A stretch of DNA of 64,000 nt from Nitrospirota bacterium (lineage in GTDB: Bacteria; Nitrospirota; Thermodesulfovibrionia; SZUA-242). The notes under the pieces are model-generated. The model saw only the letters and a program-made list of their open reading frames with translations, made no database searches and had not been told where the DNA came from. The stretch is taken from NCBI GenBank assembly GCA_016212095.1, contig JACRHH010000002.1, forward strand, positions 58,997 through 122,996, read 5' to 3'. Within the stretch, counting starts at the first letter, position 1; each line of letters begins with the position of its first letter. Positions 25,330 through 34,539 of this stretch are shown piece by piece. The translations under genes and the position numbers were made by a program.

Positions 25330-26259
25330 TTACGGATGCCCGGCGCTTCCCGGCTTCATTGGCTGCGCGCCTTCGGTGATGCTTTTCAGGAGCGCATCGT
25401 TCACGTTTGAGATTTTCGCGGCCTGCTTGAGGCGCTTCACAAGGTCGTCGTATCCCTGCCGCCGCCTTTCCTCCTCAAGCCGCGTCTTGATGAAGTCTGA
25501 AACCTTCTCAACGGAAACCTGCTCCTCCGGCATCTTCTCGACAACCTTGATGACATGCCACCCGAATTCGGTTTTCACCGGCGCGCTCACGCTTCCGGCG
25601 GCAAGCGCGAACGCCGCTTCCTCGAACGCCGGAACCAGGCTTCCGCGCGGGAAGGTTCCAAGATCGCCGCCCTGTTCCTTCGAAGAATCATCGATGGACT
25701 TCTCCGCTGCGAGCTTTTCAAACGACGCGCCGCCTTTCAGCATCGCGCTAACCTGCCTGGCTTCCTGCTCGCTCTTCACAAGAATATGCGCCGCGTGAAT
25801 CTTCGGCGGCGCAACGAAACCGGCCTTGTTCTCATCGTAATATTTTTTCACGTCCGCTTCCGTCACGGGCATTGAGCTTTTAATCTCGCGCTCTATGAAC
25901 ATCGAGGCAAGCTGGGCCTTCCTGAACGATTCGAGCGCGCCAAGATACTCGCTGTCGCGGTCGAGCCCCTTTTCAATCGCCGCCTGATAGAGAAGCTCCC
26001 GCCCGACGATTTCATCTAGAAAACGCTTTCCGCCCTCGGCTCCCGCAAACTCGGTGCGGGCATAGGACGGCAGAAGGGCGATGTCGCGCTTGAACTGCCC
26101 CGCGGTTACCGGCTTGCTGTTCACCGTGACCAGCGTTTCGCCTCCGCCCGCGCCGGAGTCGCCAGCGCCGGAGCCCTCCTGAATCCGGCTGCAACCGGAT
26201 AATGCAACGCAAACCGCAAACGCGGCGGCAATTCGTTTCAGTGCCATGCTTCCATTCAT
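25330..26259 (-). CDS. Parvulin-type peptidyl-prolyl isomerase lipoprotein (SurA/PrsA-like)
   Basis: A 309-residue exported foldase. A lipoprotein signal ends at VALSGC (Cys23). A SurA-N-like helical region follows (about 45-145), then a parvulin domain (about 150-245: PKIHAAHILVKSEQEA, GGDLGTFPRGSLVPAFEEAAF, TEFGWHVIKV) and a C-terminal helix. It probably helps outer-membrane or periplasmic proteins fold. AAGGAG precedes ATG 26259. It is divergent from the DUF1015 gene. Confidence 0.88.
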   Translation of the reverse strand: MNGSMALKRIAAAFAVCVALSGCSRIQEGSGAGDSGAGGGETLVTVNSKPVTAGQFKRDIALLPSYARTEFAGAEGGKRFLDEIVGRELLYQAAIEKGLDRDSEYLGALESFRKAQLASMFIEREIKSSMPVTEADVKKYYDENKAGFVAPPKIHAAHILVKSEQEARQVSAMLKGGASFEKLAAEKSIDDSSKEQGGDLGTFPRGSLVPAFEEAAFALAAGSVSAPVKTEFGWHVIKVVEKMPEEQVSVEKVSDFIKTRLEEERRRQGYDDLVKRLKQAAKISNVNDALLKSITEGAQPMKPGSAGHP

Positions 26260-26300
26260 AATTCTCCTTATTTTAAGACGGGTTGACGATAATTCGGGCT

Positions 26301-26352
26301 GTTATAGCACACGCCGGACGCTTTTGCAATTTGAAAAATCCTGTGATATATT
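26301..26352. promoter_or_regulatory. Divergent promoters sharing one palindromic -35 element
   Basis: TTGCAA (26324-26329) is its own reverse complement. To the right it lies 17 bases from TATATT (26347-26352, with a TGn extension) driving DUF1015. To the left it lies 17 bases from TATAAC (26306-26301) driving the isomerase gene. Both spacings are optimal, so the same hexamer could serve as -35 for both, which would make the two promoters mutually exclusive. Confidence 0.5.
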
Positions 26353-26363
26353 AAGCGCCCATT

Positions 26364-27593
26364 ATGGCCAAGTTAAGCCCCTTAAGGGGTGTAAGATATA
26401 ACACAGGCAAGATAGACAATCCCTCCGGAGTTCTTGCGCCTCCCTACGACATCATTTCGGCTGATGCGAAAGAAAAGCTCTACACCCAAAGCCCTTACAA
26501 TATCGTTCAGATAGATTTCGGCAAGGATTTTCCCGGCGACAGCGATGCCGAAAACAGATACACGCGTTCCGCCGCATTCCTGCGCGAATGGATGGCGTCC
26601 GGCATTCTTGTGCGCGACGAGCGTCCGGCGTACTACTGCTACGAGGTCGAATATTCGATGGGCGGCGAGCGGCTGAAGTTTCGCGGCCTGCTTGGAATGG
26701 TCGGAATCGAGCCGTTCGAGGCCGGAGTTGTTCTGCCGCACGAAGAAACTCACTCGAAGCCAAAGTCCGACAGGCTGAACCTGCTTCGCGCGACAAACGC
26801 AAACATAAGCCCGATATTTTCGCTTTACAGCGGCGAGCGCAAGATCACATCCGGCATTCTCGCCTCCGTGGCCGAAACCGCGTCGCCGCTGATAGAAGGC
26901 GCTGATTCGCTCGGCTCGATTCACCGCATGTGGCGGGTTGACGATCCGGCTGGCATCGCGGCCATTTCGGATGAAATGGCGGACAAAAAAATATTCATCG
27001 CCGACGGACACCACCGTTATGAAACGTCGCTTGCGCATATGAACGAAACCGGCGGCAGGGCGTCGCGCGTGTTGATGTTTCTTGCCAACATGGAGGAGCC
27101 GGGCCTTACGGTGCTTCCCACGCACAGGCTCATCCGCTCGCTTCCCGGCGACGCCGTCGCTCGCCTGAAGACCGCTTTTTCGGTGCTAGAAACAGACGCG
27201 GCGGATCCGGCTTCGCTGCTTGCCGAAATAGCCCGGCGGGCGAATAACCATTCATTCGGATTCTACGCGGGCGGCAAGGGGTATGTCATTGAGATTGAGC
27301 GCGGCTCGTTCACCGATGCGCCGCAGCCGCTTGGCTCGCTCGACGTGACCGTTCTGCACAGGCTGATAATGGAGAAAACGCTCGGCGTGCAGGAGTTCGC
27401 ATACGAGATGGATGCGGCAGTTTCGATGCGGATGGTTGACGAGAGCCGGTACGACGCGACGTTTCTTCTCAATCCCACACGGCTTCACGAACTGCGCGAT
27501 GTTGCGCTTGCCGGAAGGCGGATGCCGCCCAAATCCACATACTTCTATCCGAAGCTTATGACCGGCATGGTGATTTCCATGCTGGATGAATAA
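26364..27593 (+). CDS. DUF1015 family protein
   Basis: A 409-residue cytoplasmic protein matching the DUF1015 family, which is widespread and has no agreed function. Visible family features are the N-terminal PLRGVRYN and VLAPPYDIIS, GLLGMVGIE, LPHEETHSKPKSDRLNLLRA and IADGHHRYETSL; the His/Asp-rich last motif looks like a catalytic or metal site. The ATG lies 12 bases after a -10 element and has no ribosome site, so it is probably translated from a leaderless message. It is not obviously linked to its neighbours. Confidence 0.88.
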   Translation: MAKLSPLRGVRYNTGKIDNPSGVLAPPYDIISADAKEKLYTQSPYNIVQIDFGKDFPGDSDAENRYTRSAAFLREWMASGILVRDERPAYYCYEVEYSMGGERLKFRGLLGMVGIEPFEAGVVLPHEETHSKPKSDRLNLLRATNANISPIFSLYSGERKITSGILASVAETASPLIEGADSLGSIHRMWRVDDPAGIAAISDEMADKKIFIADGHHRYETSLAHMNETGGRASRVLMFLANMEEPGLTVLPTHRLIRSLPGDAVARLKTAFSVLETDAADPASLLAEIARRANNHSFGFYAGGKGYVIEIERGSFTDAPQPLGSLDVTVLHRLIMEKTLGVQEFAYEMDAAVSMRMVDESRYDATFLLNPTRLHELRDVALAGRRMPPKSTYFYPKLMTGMVISMLDE

Positions 27594-27677
27594 TCGTTTT
27601 CGCGATACAATTCAAGAATGCATTCACATTTTCCGAATCATTATATGGTTTAGCCTTTCGCATATTCATGCCATTAG

Positions 27678-28691
<1,014 letters not shown>

Positions 28692-28722
28692 GCCATGACC
28701 GCGAAAAACACTGGAGGCAGCC

Positions 28723-29949
28723 ATGACTGACGCACAGGGACGCGACCGCAGCGGCATCCTGAACAAGCTCACAATCGAGGAGTTGAACCTCAAGGGCAAA
28801 AGGGTTCTCATCCGTGTGGACTTCAATGTTCCGCTCGACGACAACCTGAACATAACCGACGACCGCCGCATCCGCGAGGCGTTGCCGACGATAAACTACG
28901 CAATCGACGAGGGCGCGAAGGTGATTCTGGCCTCGCATCTGGGGCGGCCCAAGGGCAAGGTCGATCTGCGCTACAGCCTTTCGCCTGTGGTTAAACGCCT
29001 GAAGCGCCTGCTCGACAAGGAGGTTGTTTTCGTCGAGGACAGCGTGGGCGAAGTCGTTTCAAAGGCTGTCTCGAAGATGAAGGACGGCGATGTGATGCTT
29101 CTTGAAAACGTCCGCTTCCATGCCGGCGAAGAGAAGAACGATCCGGAGTTTGCAAAGGCGCTTTCGTCGAACGCGGACTTTTTCGTGAACGACGCATTCG
29201 GCACATGCCACCGCGCCCATGCCTCCACGGCGGGCGTGGCGAAGCATCTGACATCCGCTGCCGGATTTCTGATGAAGCGCGAGGTTGAATACCTCATGGG
29301 CACGGTTCATAGCCCGGTGCGTCCGTTTACCGCAATTCTGGGCGGCGCCAAGGTGTCGGGAAAGATCGGCGTTATCGAAAACCTCGCCGACAGCGTTGAC
29401 CGCGTTATCATCGGCGGAGGAATGGCATTCACATTCCTGAAAGCTATGGGCTATGAGGTGGGCGATTCGCTCGTCGAGGACGAGATGCTGGAGACCGCCG
29501 AGCGCATTCGCCAGAAGGTGCGCAAGACGGGGTTGAAATTCTATCTGCCGGTTGACTGCGTTGTGGCGGAGTCGATGGATCCGGGCGCGCAGACCAAGAT
29601 CGTGAGCACGCAAGAGATTCCGAAGGGCTGGAAGGCGCTCGACATAGGCCCGGCAACCGCAAGGCTCTTCTCCGACGCGCTTTCGAATTCCAAGACCATC
29701 ATCTGGAACGGCCCCATGGGCATGTTCGAGGTTGACGCGTATTCACGCGGAACGTTTGCAATCGCGCGCGCGGTTGCCGACGCATACGCGCTTACCATCG
29801 TGGGCGGCGGCGACACGGCGCTTGCCGTGCATCGCGCTGGCGTGACCAACGCCATTACGTTCATTTCCACAGGCGGCGGCGCATCGCTCCAGCTTCTTGA
29901 GGGCAAGGCGCTGCCGGGGTTGGAAGCGCTGACAGACAGACCGGATTAG
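28723..29949 (+). CDS. pgk: Phosphoglycerate kinase
   Basis: A 408-residue enzyme converting 1,3-bisphosphoglycerate and ADP to 3-phosphoglycerate and ATP. Substrate motifs RVDFNVPLD, ASHLGRPKGK and LLENVRFHAGEE, and nucleotide motifs AILGGAKVSGKI, WNGPMGMFE and GGGDTALAV are all present. It has about 15 additional N-terminal residues before the core NLKGKRVLIRVDF. GGAGG precedes ATG 28723. A terminator follows directly. Confidence 0.96.
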   Translation: MTDAQGRDRSGILNKLTIEELNLKGKRVLIRVDFNVPLDDNLNITDDRRIREALPTINYAIDEGAKVILASHLGRPKGKVDLRYSLSPVVKRLKRLLDKEVVFVEDSVGEVVSKAVSKMKDGDVMLLENVRFHAGEEKNDPEFAKALSSNADFFVNDAFGTCHRAHASTAGVAKHLTSAAGFLMKREVEYLMGTVHSPVRPFTAILGGAKVSGKIGVIENLADSVDRVIIGGGMAFTFLKAMGYEVGDSLVEDEMLETAERIRQKVRKTGLKFYLPVDCVVAESMDPGAQTKIVSTQEIPKGWKALDIGPATARLFSDALSNSKTIIWNGPMGMFEVDAYSRGTFAIARAVADAYALTIVGGGDTALAVHRAGVTNAITFISTGGGASLQLLEGKALPGLEALTDRPD

Positions 29950-29976
29950 TCCGGGCTGTTCGGTGGAATCATCGCC

Positions 29977-30009
29977 AAGGGGCGAGGCAAAGCCTCGCCC
30001 CTTTCTTTT
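29977..30009 (+). terminator. Rho-independent terminator after pgk
   Basis: A 12-bp perfect stem (AAGGGGCGAGGC, 29977-29988, with GCCTCGCCCCTT, 29992-30003) and an AAA loop, followed by TCTTTT. It separates gap-pgk from glnD, which begins only 16 bases later. Confidence 0.9.
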
Positions 30010-30024
30010 AGAATATCAGACGAA

Positions 30025-32523
30025 ATGAAACAGGCCTTTGCCTTCGCCGACGTAATCCGCGCCCTTACCGCTTCCGAGCGGAGCGGGCTATCCCTCTGCC
30101 ATGCCATGTCGGCGCTTATAGACGATTATCTGCTCGGATTATGGAACGGCAATCTGCCGGGCGTTGCGCTCATTGCTGTCGGGGGCTACGGACGAGCCGA
30201 GATGGCCCCGTTTTCCGACATCGATCTGATGATCCTCACCGGGCGATCTCCCTCGGCTGAAGCTGCCGAGGCGGCTCGCGCCCTTGTTTACAGGCTTTGG
30301 GACGACGGATTTCAGGTCGGTTATTCGGTGCGCGGATTCCGCGACTGCCTCGATGTGGGTCTTGCCGACGCCACAGCCCGCACGGCGGTGCTCGAATCGC
30401 GTTTTCTTGCCGGAGACGCCGGAGTATTTGCCGGACTGATGAAGGATGTGTATCCCAGGCTTATCAAGAGCGGGGTGCGCCAGTATGTGAAGGGGCTGTT
30501 GAAGGACAGGGAAGAGCGTCATCATTCATACGGAGAAGCCGCCTCCCTGCTTGAGCCGCAGATAAAGGAAGGCGAAGGAGGGCTTCGCGACATTCATCTT
30601 GCGCTCTGGCTCATGCGCGTGGCGTTTGGAACGGACGGATTTCGCGGCCTCGACAGGCATCTGGATAAAAAGGACGTCATAAAACTCTTTGCCGCGTATG
30701 ATTTTATCCAGAAAATCAGGGTACGGCTGCATCTCGCCTCCGGACGCAAGAACGATACGCTCGACTTCGAAAACCAGGATCTCATGGCGGTTGACGCCGG
30801 ATTTGCCGAACGGTTCGGCCTAAGCCCGGCGGAACGCATGATGCGCCGCTATTACCTTCATGCGCGCGAGGGCGCGGCGGTGTCGAAGGTGCTTATCGAT
30901 ACGGCGGTTCGGCAGGTCTTCGGGAATATCGGCGGGCCGTCCTGGTTTCGGTGGGAAACGCTTTCGCCGCCTTTTCGCATAATGAAGGGCTGGCTGGTGG
31001 CGGAAAACCCGGCAGCCATACTCGATCCTCCTCACCGCATGATCGAGACATACGCCGTTTCCGCAAGGCGCGGCGCGCCGATTGGCGCGGGCCTGAAAAG
31101 GCTGATACGCGAAAACATGAAGATAGCAAGCGGCCCGCTTCGCGCGGATCGCACCGCAGCCGCGCATTTCCGCGAAATCCTCTCCGGACAGCGTGTTTCG
31201 CGAACGCTTCGAGAGATGCATGCAGACGGCATTCTTGGGCGATACATTCCGGAGTTCGGACGGCTTCGCGCCCTTGTGGTGCGCGAGCCGTATCATCGGT
31301 ACACGGTTGACGAGCACACGCTGAACGCTGTTGAAGCGGTTGAAGCCATTGGCGATCCGGCGCATCCGGCGCATCCGGCGCACGGGATACTTCGGGACGT
31401 TTTGCGCGGCATCAGGCATCGGCATCTGCTTTATCTTGCCGTACTCATTCACGACACCGGGAAGGCGCTGCGCATTGCAGGGGCGCATGAGCACGCCGAT
31501 GTTTCGGAGATCCTCGATCGGCTTCGCATAAACGGCGACGACAGGCGGCTGGTTGAGTTTCTGGTGCGAAACCATCTGCTGATGTCCGTAACCTCACAGA
31601 AACGCGAGATCGACAATCCGGAAGTGGTGCGAGAGTTCGCGGCGCGCGTGGAGGATATCGAACGGCTCGATTACCTGTTTCTTCTTACATATGCCGACAT
31701 GTCGGCCGTGCGGCCCGGCTTCTGGTCGGGGTGGCGGCAGTATCTGGTTACAGAGCTGCACACAAGGGCGGCGGCCCATCTGCGCGGAGAGCTTCGCGGC
31801 GAGCGGCGTTCGATTCTGCTTGCCGGAGTTCCTGAACGCGGCAATCCGTCGAGGCAAGATGTCGAAGATCACCTGAACATTTATTCGAAACGTTATCTGC
31901 GCGAAACCCCCGACGACACCGTTCCGGGCGACGTGCTTCTGCTGAATGCGGCGCGGCGCGACGGATTTGCCTGCCGCGTGACGAAACGCCCCGCAATGGG
32001 CGGCGTCGAGATAACGGTCTGCGCGATTGACAGGCCTGGGCTACTTGCCGGTTTCGCGCGAATCCTGTCATCCGCCGGGTTGGATATTCTCAAGGCGCAG
32101 GCGTATACCGGCTCCGACAACACCATACTGGATCGATTCACCATCTCGAACTGGGACGATGTTTTCTGGAGCGGTCTCGACAGCAGACTGGCTGATGAAT
32201 TCAGGGCGTTTATCATAAACGGCTCGCGCCGCCCTGTGACTCCTGCCAAAAAGGCCGGAAAGGCTTTGGGTATCGAGCCGTCAATCGTCATCGATAATGA
32301 GTTGTCGCAGCGCGTCACGGCCATCGAAATAGTGACTCCGGACAGGATCGGCCTTCTCGCCGACATGTTCTACGCAATTCACGACGCGGGCCTGAATGTG
32401 GTTTCGGCGCGCATCCAGACAGACGGCGGCGTGGCCACGGACATCATTTATACGCGAAAAGCCGGATTTCAGCCATTGCTTTCCGCCCTCGCGGGACTGC
32501 GCGAGATTTTGATCCTCTCGTAA
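30025..32523 (+). CDS. glnD: PII uridylyltransferase / uridylyl-removing enzyme GlnD
   Basis: An 832-residue nitrogen sensor that modifies and demodifies PII according to glutamine. In order: nucleotidyltransferase domain (GGYGRAEMAPFSDIDLMIL, 53-71, catalytic Asp65 and Asp67); a helical linker; an HD phosphohydrolase domain (about 420-530, VLIHDTGKA and AHEHADV); and two ACT domains (about 650-720 and 755-832). It is complete. No good ribosome site precedes the ATG; TAGAAT (30009-30014) could be a -10 element giving a nearly leaderless message. glnB and glnK are not in the window. Confidence 0.94.
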   Translation: MKQAFAFADVIRALTASERSGLSLCHAMSALIDDYLLGLWNGNLPGVALIAVGGYGRAEMAPFSDIDLMILTGRSPSAEAAEAARALVYRLWDDGFQVGYSVRGFRDCLDVGLADATARTAVLESRFLAGDAGVFAGLMKDVYPRLIKSGVRQYVKGLLKDREERHHSYGEAASLLEPQIKEGEGGLRDIHLALWLMRVAFGTDGFRGLDRHLDKKDVIKLFAAYDFIQKIRVRLHLASGRKNDTLDFENQDLMAVDAGFAERFGLSPAERMMRRYYLHAREGAAVSKVLIDTAVRQVFGNIGGPSWFRWETLSPPFRIMKGWLVAENPAAILDPPHRMIETYAVSARRGAPIGAGLKRLIRENMKIASGPLRADRTAAAHFREILSGQRVSRTLREMHADGILGRYIPEFGRLRALVVREPYHRYTVDEHTLNAVEAVEAIGDPAHPAHPAHGILRDVLRGIRHRHLLYLAVLIHDTGKALRIAGAHEHADVSEILDRLRINGDDRRLVEFLVRNHLLMSVTSQKREIDNPEVVREFAARVEDIERLDYLFLLTYADMSAVRPGFWSGWRQYLVTELHTRAAAHLRGELRGERRSILLAGVPERGNPSRQDVEDHLNIYSKRYLRETPDDTVPGDVLLLNAARRDGFACRVTKRPAMGGVEITVCAIDRPGLLAGFARILSSAGLDILKAQAYTGSDNTILDRFTISNWDDVFWSGLDSRLADEFRAFIINGSRRPVTPAKKAGKALGIEPSIVIDNELSQRVTAIEIVTPDRIGLLADMFYAIHDAGLNVVSARIQTDGGVATDIIYTRKAGFQPLLSALAGLREILILS

Positions 32524-32584
32524 CAGTTTCATTAGCAACGCAATATACCCCGCCTGACCTCTATAATCCCCCGCCTTCGGTTTC

Positions 32585-32603
32585 CCACCTTTGACAAAGG
32601 TGG
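32585..32603. repeat. Hairpin of the dispersed CCACCTTT...AAAGGTGG type after glnD
   Basis: CCACCTTT (32585-32592) and AAAGGTGG (32596-32603) form an 8-bp stem with a GAC loop, followed by a G-run rather than T-run, so it is not a standard terminator. The remaining 32524-32707 region shows no gene. Confidence 0.45.
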
Positions 32604-32707
32604 CAATGGGGGGGATTTCACAAAAATACTAACACCACCTTTTACCACCCTACATATTGTTTACGTTGCCTGAAACTAGTCAATATATTGAACCAGTAAA
32701 TAATTAC

Positions 32708-32736
32708 TTGACAATGCAAAGGCATTAAATCACAAT
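32708..32736 (+). promoter_or_regulatory. Promoter of the dcw cluster
   Basis: A perfect TTGACA (32708-32713) is separated by 17 bases from CACAAT (32731-32736). The start point would be near 32743, immediately before repeated GTGGAG/GTGTGG/AAAGTG-type sequences (32746-32782) that lie where MraZ autoregulation sites occur in other bacteria (direct repeats rich in GTGG/TGGG). MraZ binding here is inference. Confidence 0.55.
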
Positions 32737-32760
32737 TCTCGGTACAAAGTGGAGAATGGT

Positions 32761-33234
32761 GTGGAAGACGGGCATAAAGTGAAAAATTTCCGTGGGCGGC
32801 ATTTCCTTTCGATGGACTCGAAGGGACGCGTGAGTGTTCCATCCCAGTTCCGCGAGGCTCTGGTCAACAGAAACGGCGGCACGCGGCTGATTCTTGCCAC
32901 GCCGTTTGACCGTTGCGTCTGCGGTTATCCGCCTGAAGAGTGGGAGATTATTTCGGAAAATGCGGCGCAGCTTCCTCAGACAGACCCGAATGTGAAGAAA
33001 TTCAACAGGCACTTCATATCGTCGATGGTCGAGGTTGAATGCGACGGACAGGGGAGAATCCTGATACCGCCAAGCCTCCGCGAATGGGCCGGAATAAATG
33101 GCGGACAGGTCGTGTTTCTTGGTCTGACGACCAAAATGGAGATTTGGGACAGGGCTCGCTTCGACGCGGAAATGGAGGTTGAAGACTCCGGATCGGTCGA
33201 AGAGGCCATTACCAGGCTGGGCGGACGGATTTGA
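32761..33234 (+). CDS. mraZ: Transcriptional regulator / division protein MraZ
   Basis: A 157-residue protein with two AbrB-like SpoVT repeats (FRGRHFLSMDSKGRVSVPSQ near residue 10 and VEVECDGQGRILIPPSL near 85), each with the family D-x-K/Q-G-R core. MraZ is a ring-forming DNA-binding repressor of its own dcw operon. GTG 32761 is chosen because GGAG lies 6 bases upstream; GTG 32749 and GTG 32779 are in frame. Slightly longer than average because of its N- and C-terminal extensions. Confidence 0.9.
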   Translation: MEDGHKVKNFRGRHFLSMDSKGRVSVPSQFREALVNRNGGTRLILATPFDRCVCGYPPEEWEIISENAAQLPQTDPNVKKFNRHFISSMVEVECDGQGRILIPPSLREWAGINGGQVVFLGLTTKMEIWDRARFDAEMEVEDSGSVEEAITRLGGRI

Positions 33235-34280
33235 TCAGGCATGTCCCGGTCATGCCGGGGGAGGTTCTTGAGTGTCTCGGAATCGATCCCTCCGGAATTT
33301 ACGTGGATGCAACCGTGGGTTTGGGAGGACACGCGGCGCGCATTCTCGAACACCTCGGCCCGGAAGGCCGGCTGGTGGGCATCGATCAGGACGATGAAGC
33401 TCTGGCAGAGGCTGTGAGTAAACTGGCGGGAGACTTCAGGGTGACAATTCTAAAAGGAAATTTCAGCGAAATGCGTAGCCTTCTGGCAAGCTGCGGCATA
33501 GACAAGGTAAACGGCGTCCTGATGGACTTGGGCGTCTCGTCTCTTCAACTGCGCGCAACCGGGCGCGGATTCAGCTTCGCAAGCAACGATCCCCTGGACA
33601 TGAGGATGGACAAGACATCCGGCGCGACGGCTGCCGATGTAATAAATCATTCGTCCGAAAAAGACATAGCCGACATCATATTCAACTACGGCGAGGAGCA
33701 CCGCTCACGCCGCATCGCCCGCGCCATTGTGCGAAGCCGTCCGCTTGCAACATGCGCCGACCTTGCCAAGGTTGTAGAGTCCGCCGTGCCGCGCACCGGG
33801 CGCACGCATCCGGCCACACGCACGTTTCAGGCTCTTCGAATCGCTGTAAACCGCGAGCTTGAGGTGCTTCCTGCGGCCATCGACGATGCCGTTCGGCTTC
33901 TGGTTCCGGGCGGGCGGATATGCGTCATAAGCTATCACTCGCTGGAAGACCGTATCGTCAAGAACAGATTCCGCGAACTGGGCGGAACGGTTCTCGACAT
34001 CATCACACGCAAGCCTCTTGCGCCGTCGCGCCAGGAGGTGATTGCCAATCCGCCGTCACGCAGCGCAAAGCTGCGCGCGGCCCAAAAGATGGAACAGTCG
34101 GCAATAGATTCAGGGCATTCTTCGCATATGCGGAAAGGAGGAAAATACAATGCCCAGGGCAAAAAAAAACAGGAGTTCGGTACTCGGCTATCTTGTGAAG
34201 CCAACAGCGGTTCTGCTTCTGGTTCTAGGCGGCTTCTCTCTCATCTGGATTCGCACGAAGGTGATGGAGGCGAAGTATGA
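33231..34280 (+). CDS. rsmH: 16S rRNA (cytosine1402-N4)-methyltransferase
   Basis: A 349-residue RsmH (MraW). N-terminal HVPVMPGEVLECL, SAM loop VDATVGLGGHA, VLMDLGVSSLQL, RGFSFASNDPLDMRMD and the late CVISYHSLEDRIVKNRF are all present. The family domain ends at about residue 305 (NPPSRSAKLRAAQK); the last 40 residues are a non-conserved tail read in a frame that overlaps ftsL by 131 bases. The start is TTG 33231, overlapping the mraZ stop (TTGA). Confidence 0.92.
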   Translation: MIRHVPVMPGEVLECLGIDPSGIYVDATVGLGGHAARILEHLGPEGRLVGIDQDDEALAEAVSKLAGDFRVTILKGNFSEMRSLLASCGIDKVNGVLMDLGVSSLQLRATGRGFSFASNDPLDMRMDKTSGATAADVINHSSEKDIADIIFNYGEEHRSRRIARAIVRSRPLATCADLAKVVESAVPRTGRTHPATRTFQALRIAVNRELEVLPAAIDDAVRLLVPGGRICVISYHSLEDRIVKNRFRELGGTVLDIITRKPLAPSRQEVIANPPSRSAKLRAAQKMEQSAIDSGHSSHMRKGGKYNAQGKKKQEFGTRLSCEANSGSASGSRRLLSHLDSHEGDGGEV

Positions 34281-34536
34281 AATCGGTAGTCTTGAGAGCG
34301 CGCGCGGCGCGGCGCTGATTGAGCAAAAGAAATTGATAAGCGACAGAAGCAGGTTGTCGTCTCCGGTTCGCGTGGCCGCCGTGGCTGCCGAAAAGCTCGG
34401 CCTTGAGCTTCCGAGCAGGGCCGACGTTTATGTTGTCAGGTACGATCCGTCGTCGAACATTGTGCGCGCAAAGGGCGTTTACAAGCGCCGTCATGTTCAG
34501 GCCAGCGATTACGCCGGAGTGAACAGGGAGCTATAA
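34150..34536 (+). CDS. ftsL: FtsL-like division protein
   Basis: A 128-residue bitopic protein with a basic N-terminus (PRAKKNR), one transmembrane helix (about 17-34, AVLLLVLGGFSLIWI) and a periplasmic coiled-coil-like region (about 38-75), as in FtsL, which recruits and activates the FtsW-FtsI synthase with FtsB and FtsQ. Sequence is poorly conserved in the family, so position between rsmH and ftsI is the main support. A strong GGAGG precedes ATG 34150. The 5' third overlaps rsmH. Confidence 0.8.
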   Translation: MPRAKKNRSSVLGYLVKPTAVLLLVLGGFSLIWIRTKVMEAKYEIGSLESARGAALIEQKKLISDRSRLSSPVRVAAVAAEKLGLELPSRADVYVVRYDPSSNIVRAKGVYKRRHVQASDYAGVNREL

Positions 34537-34539
34537 GCC

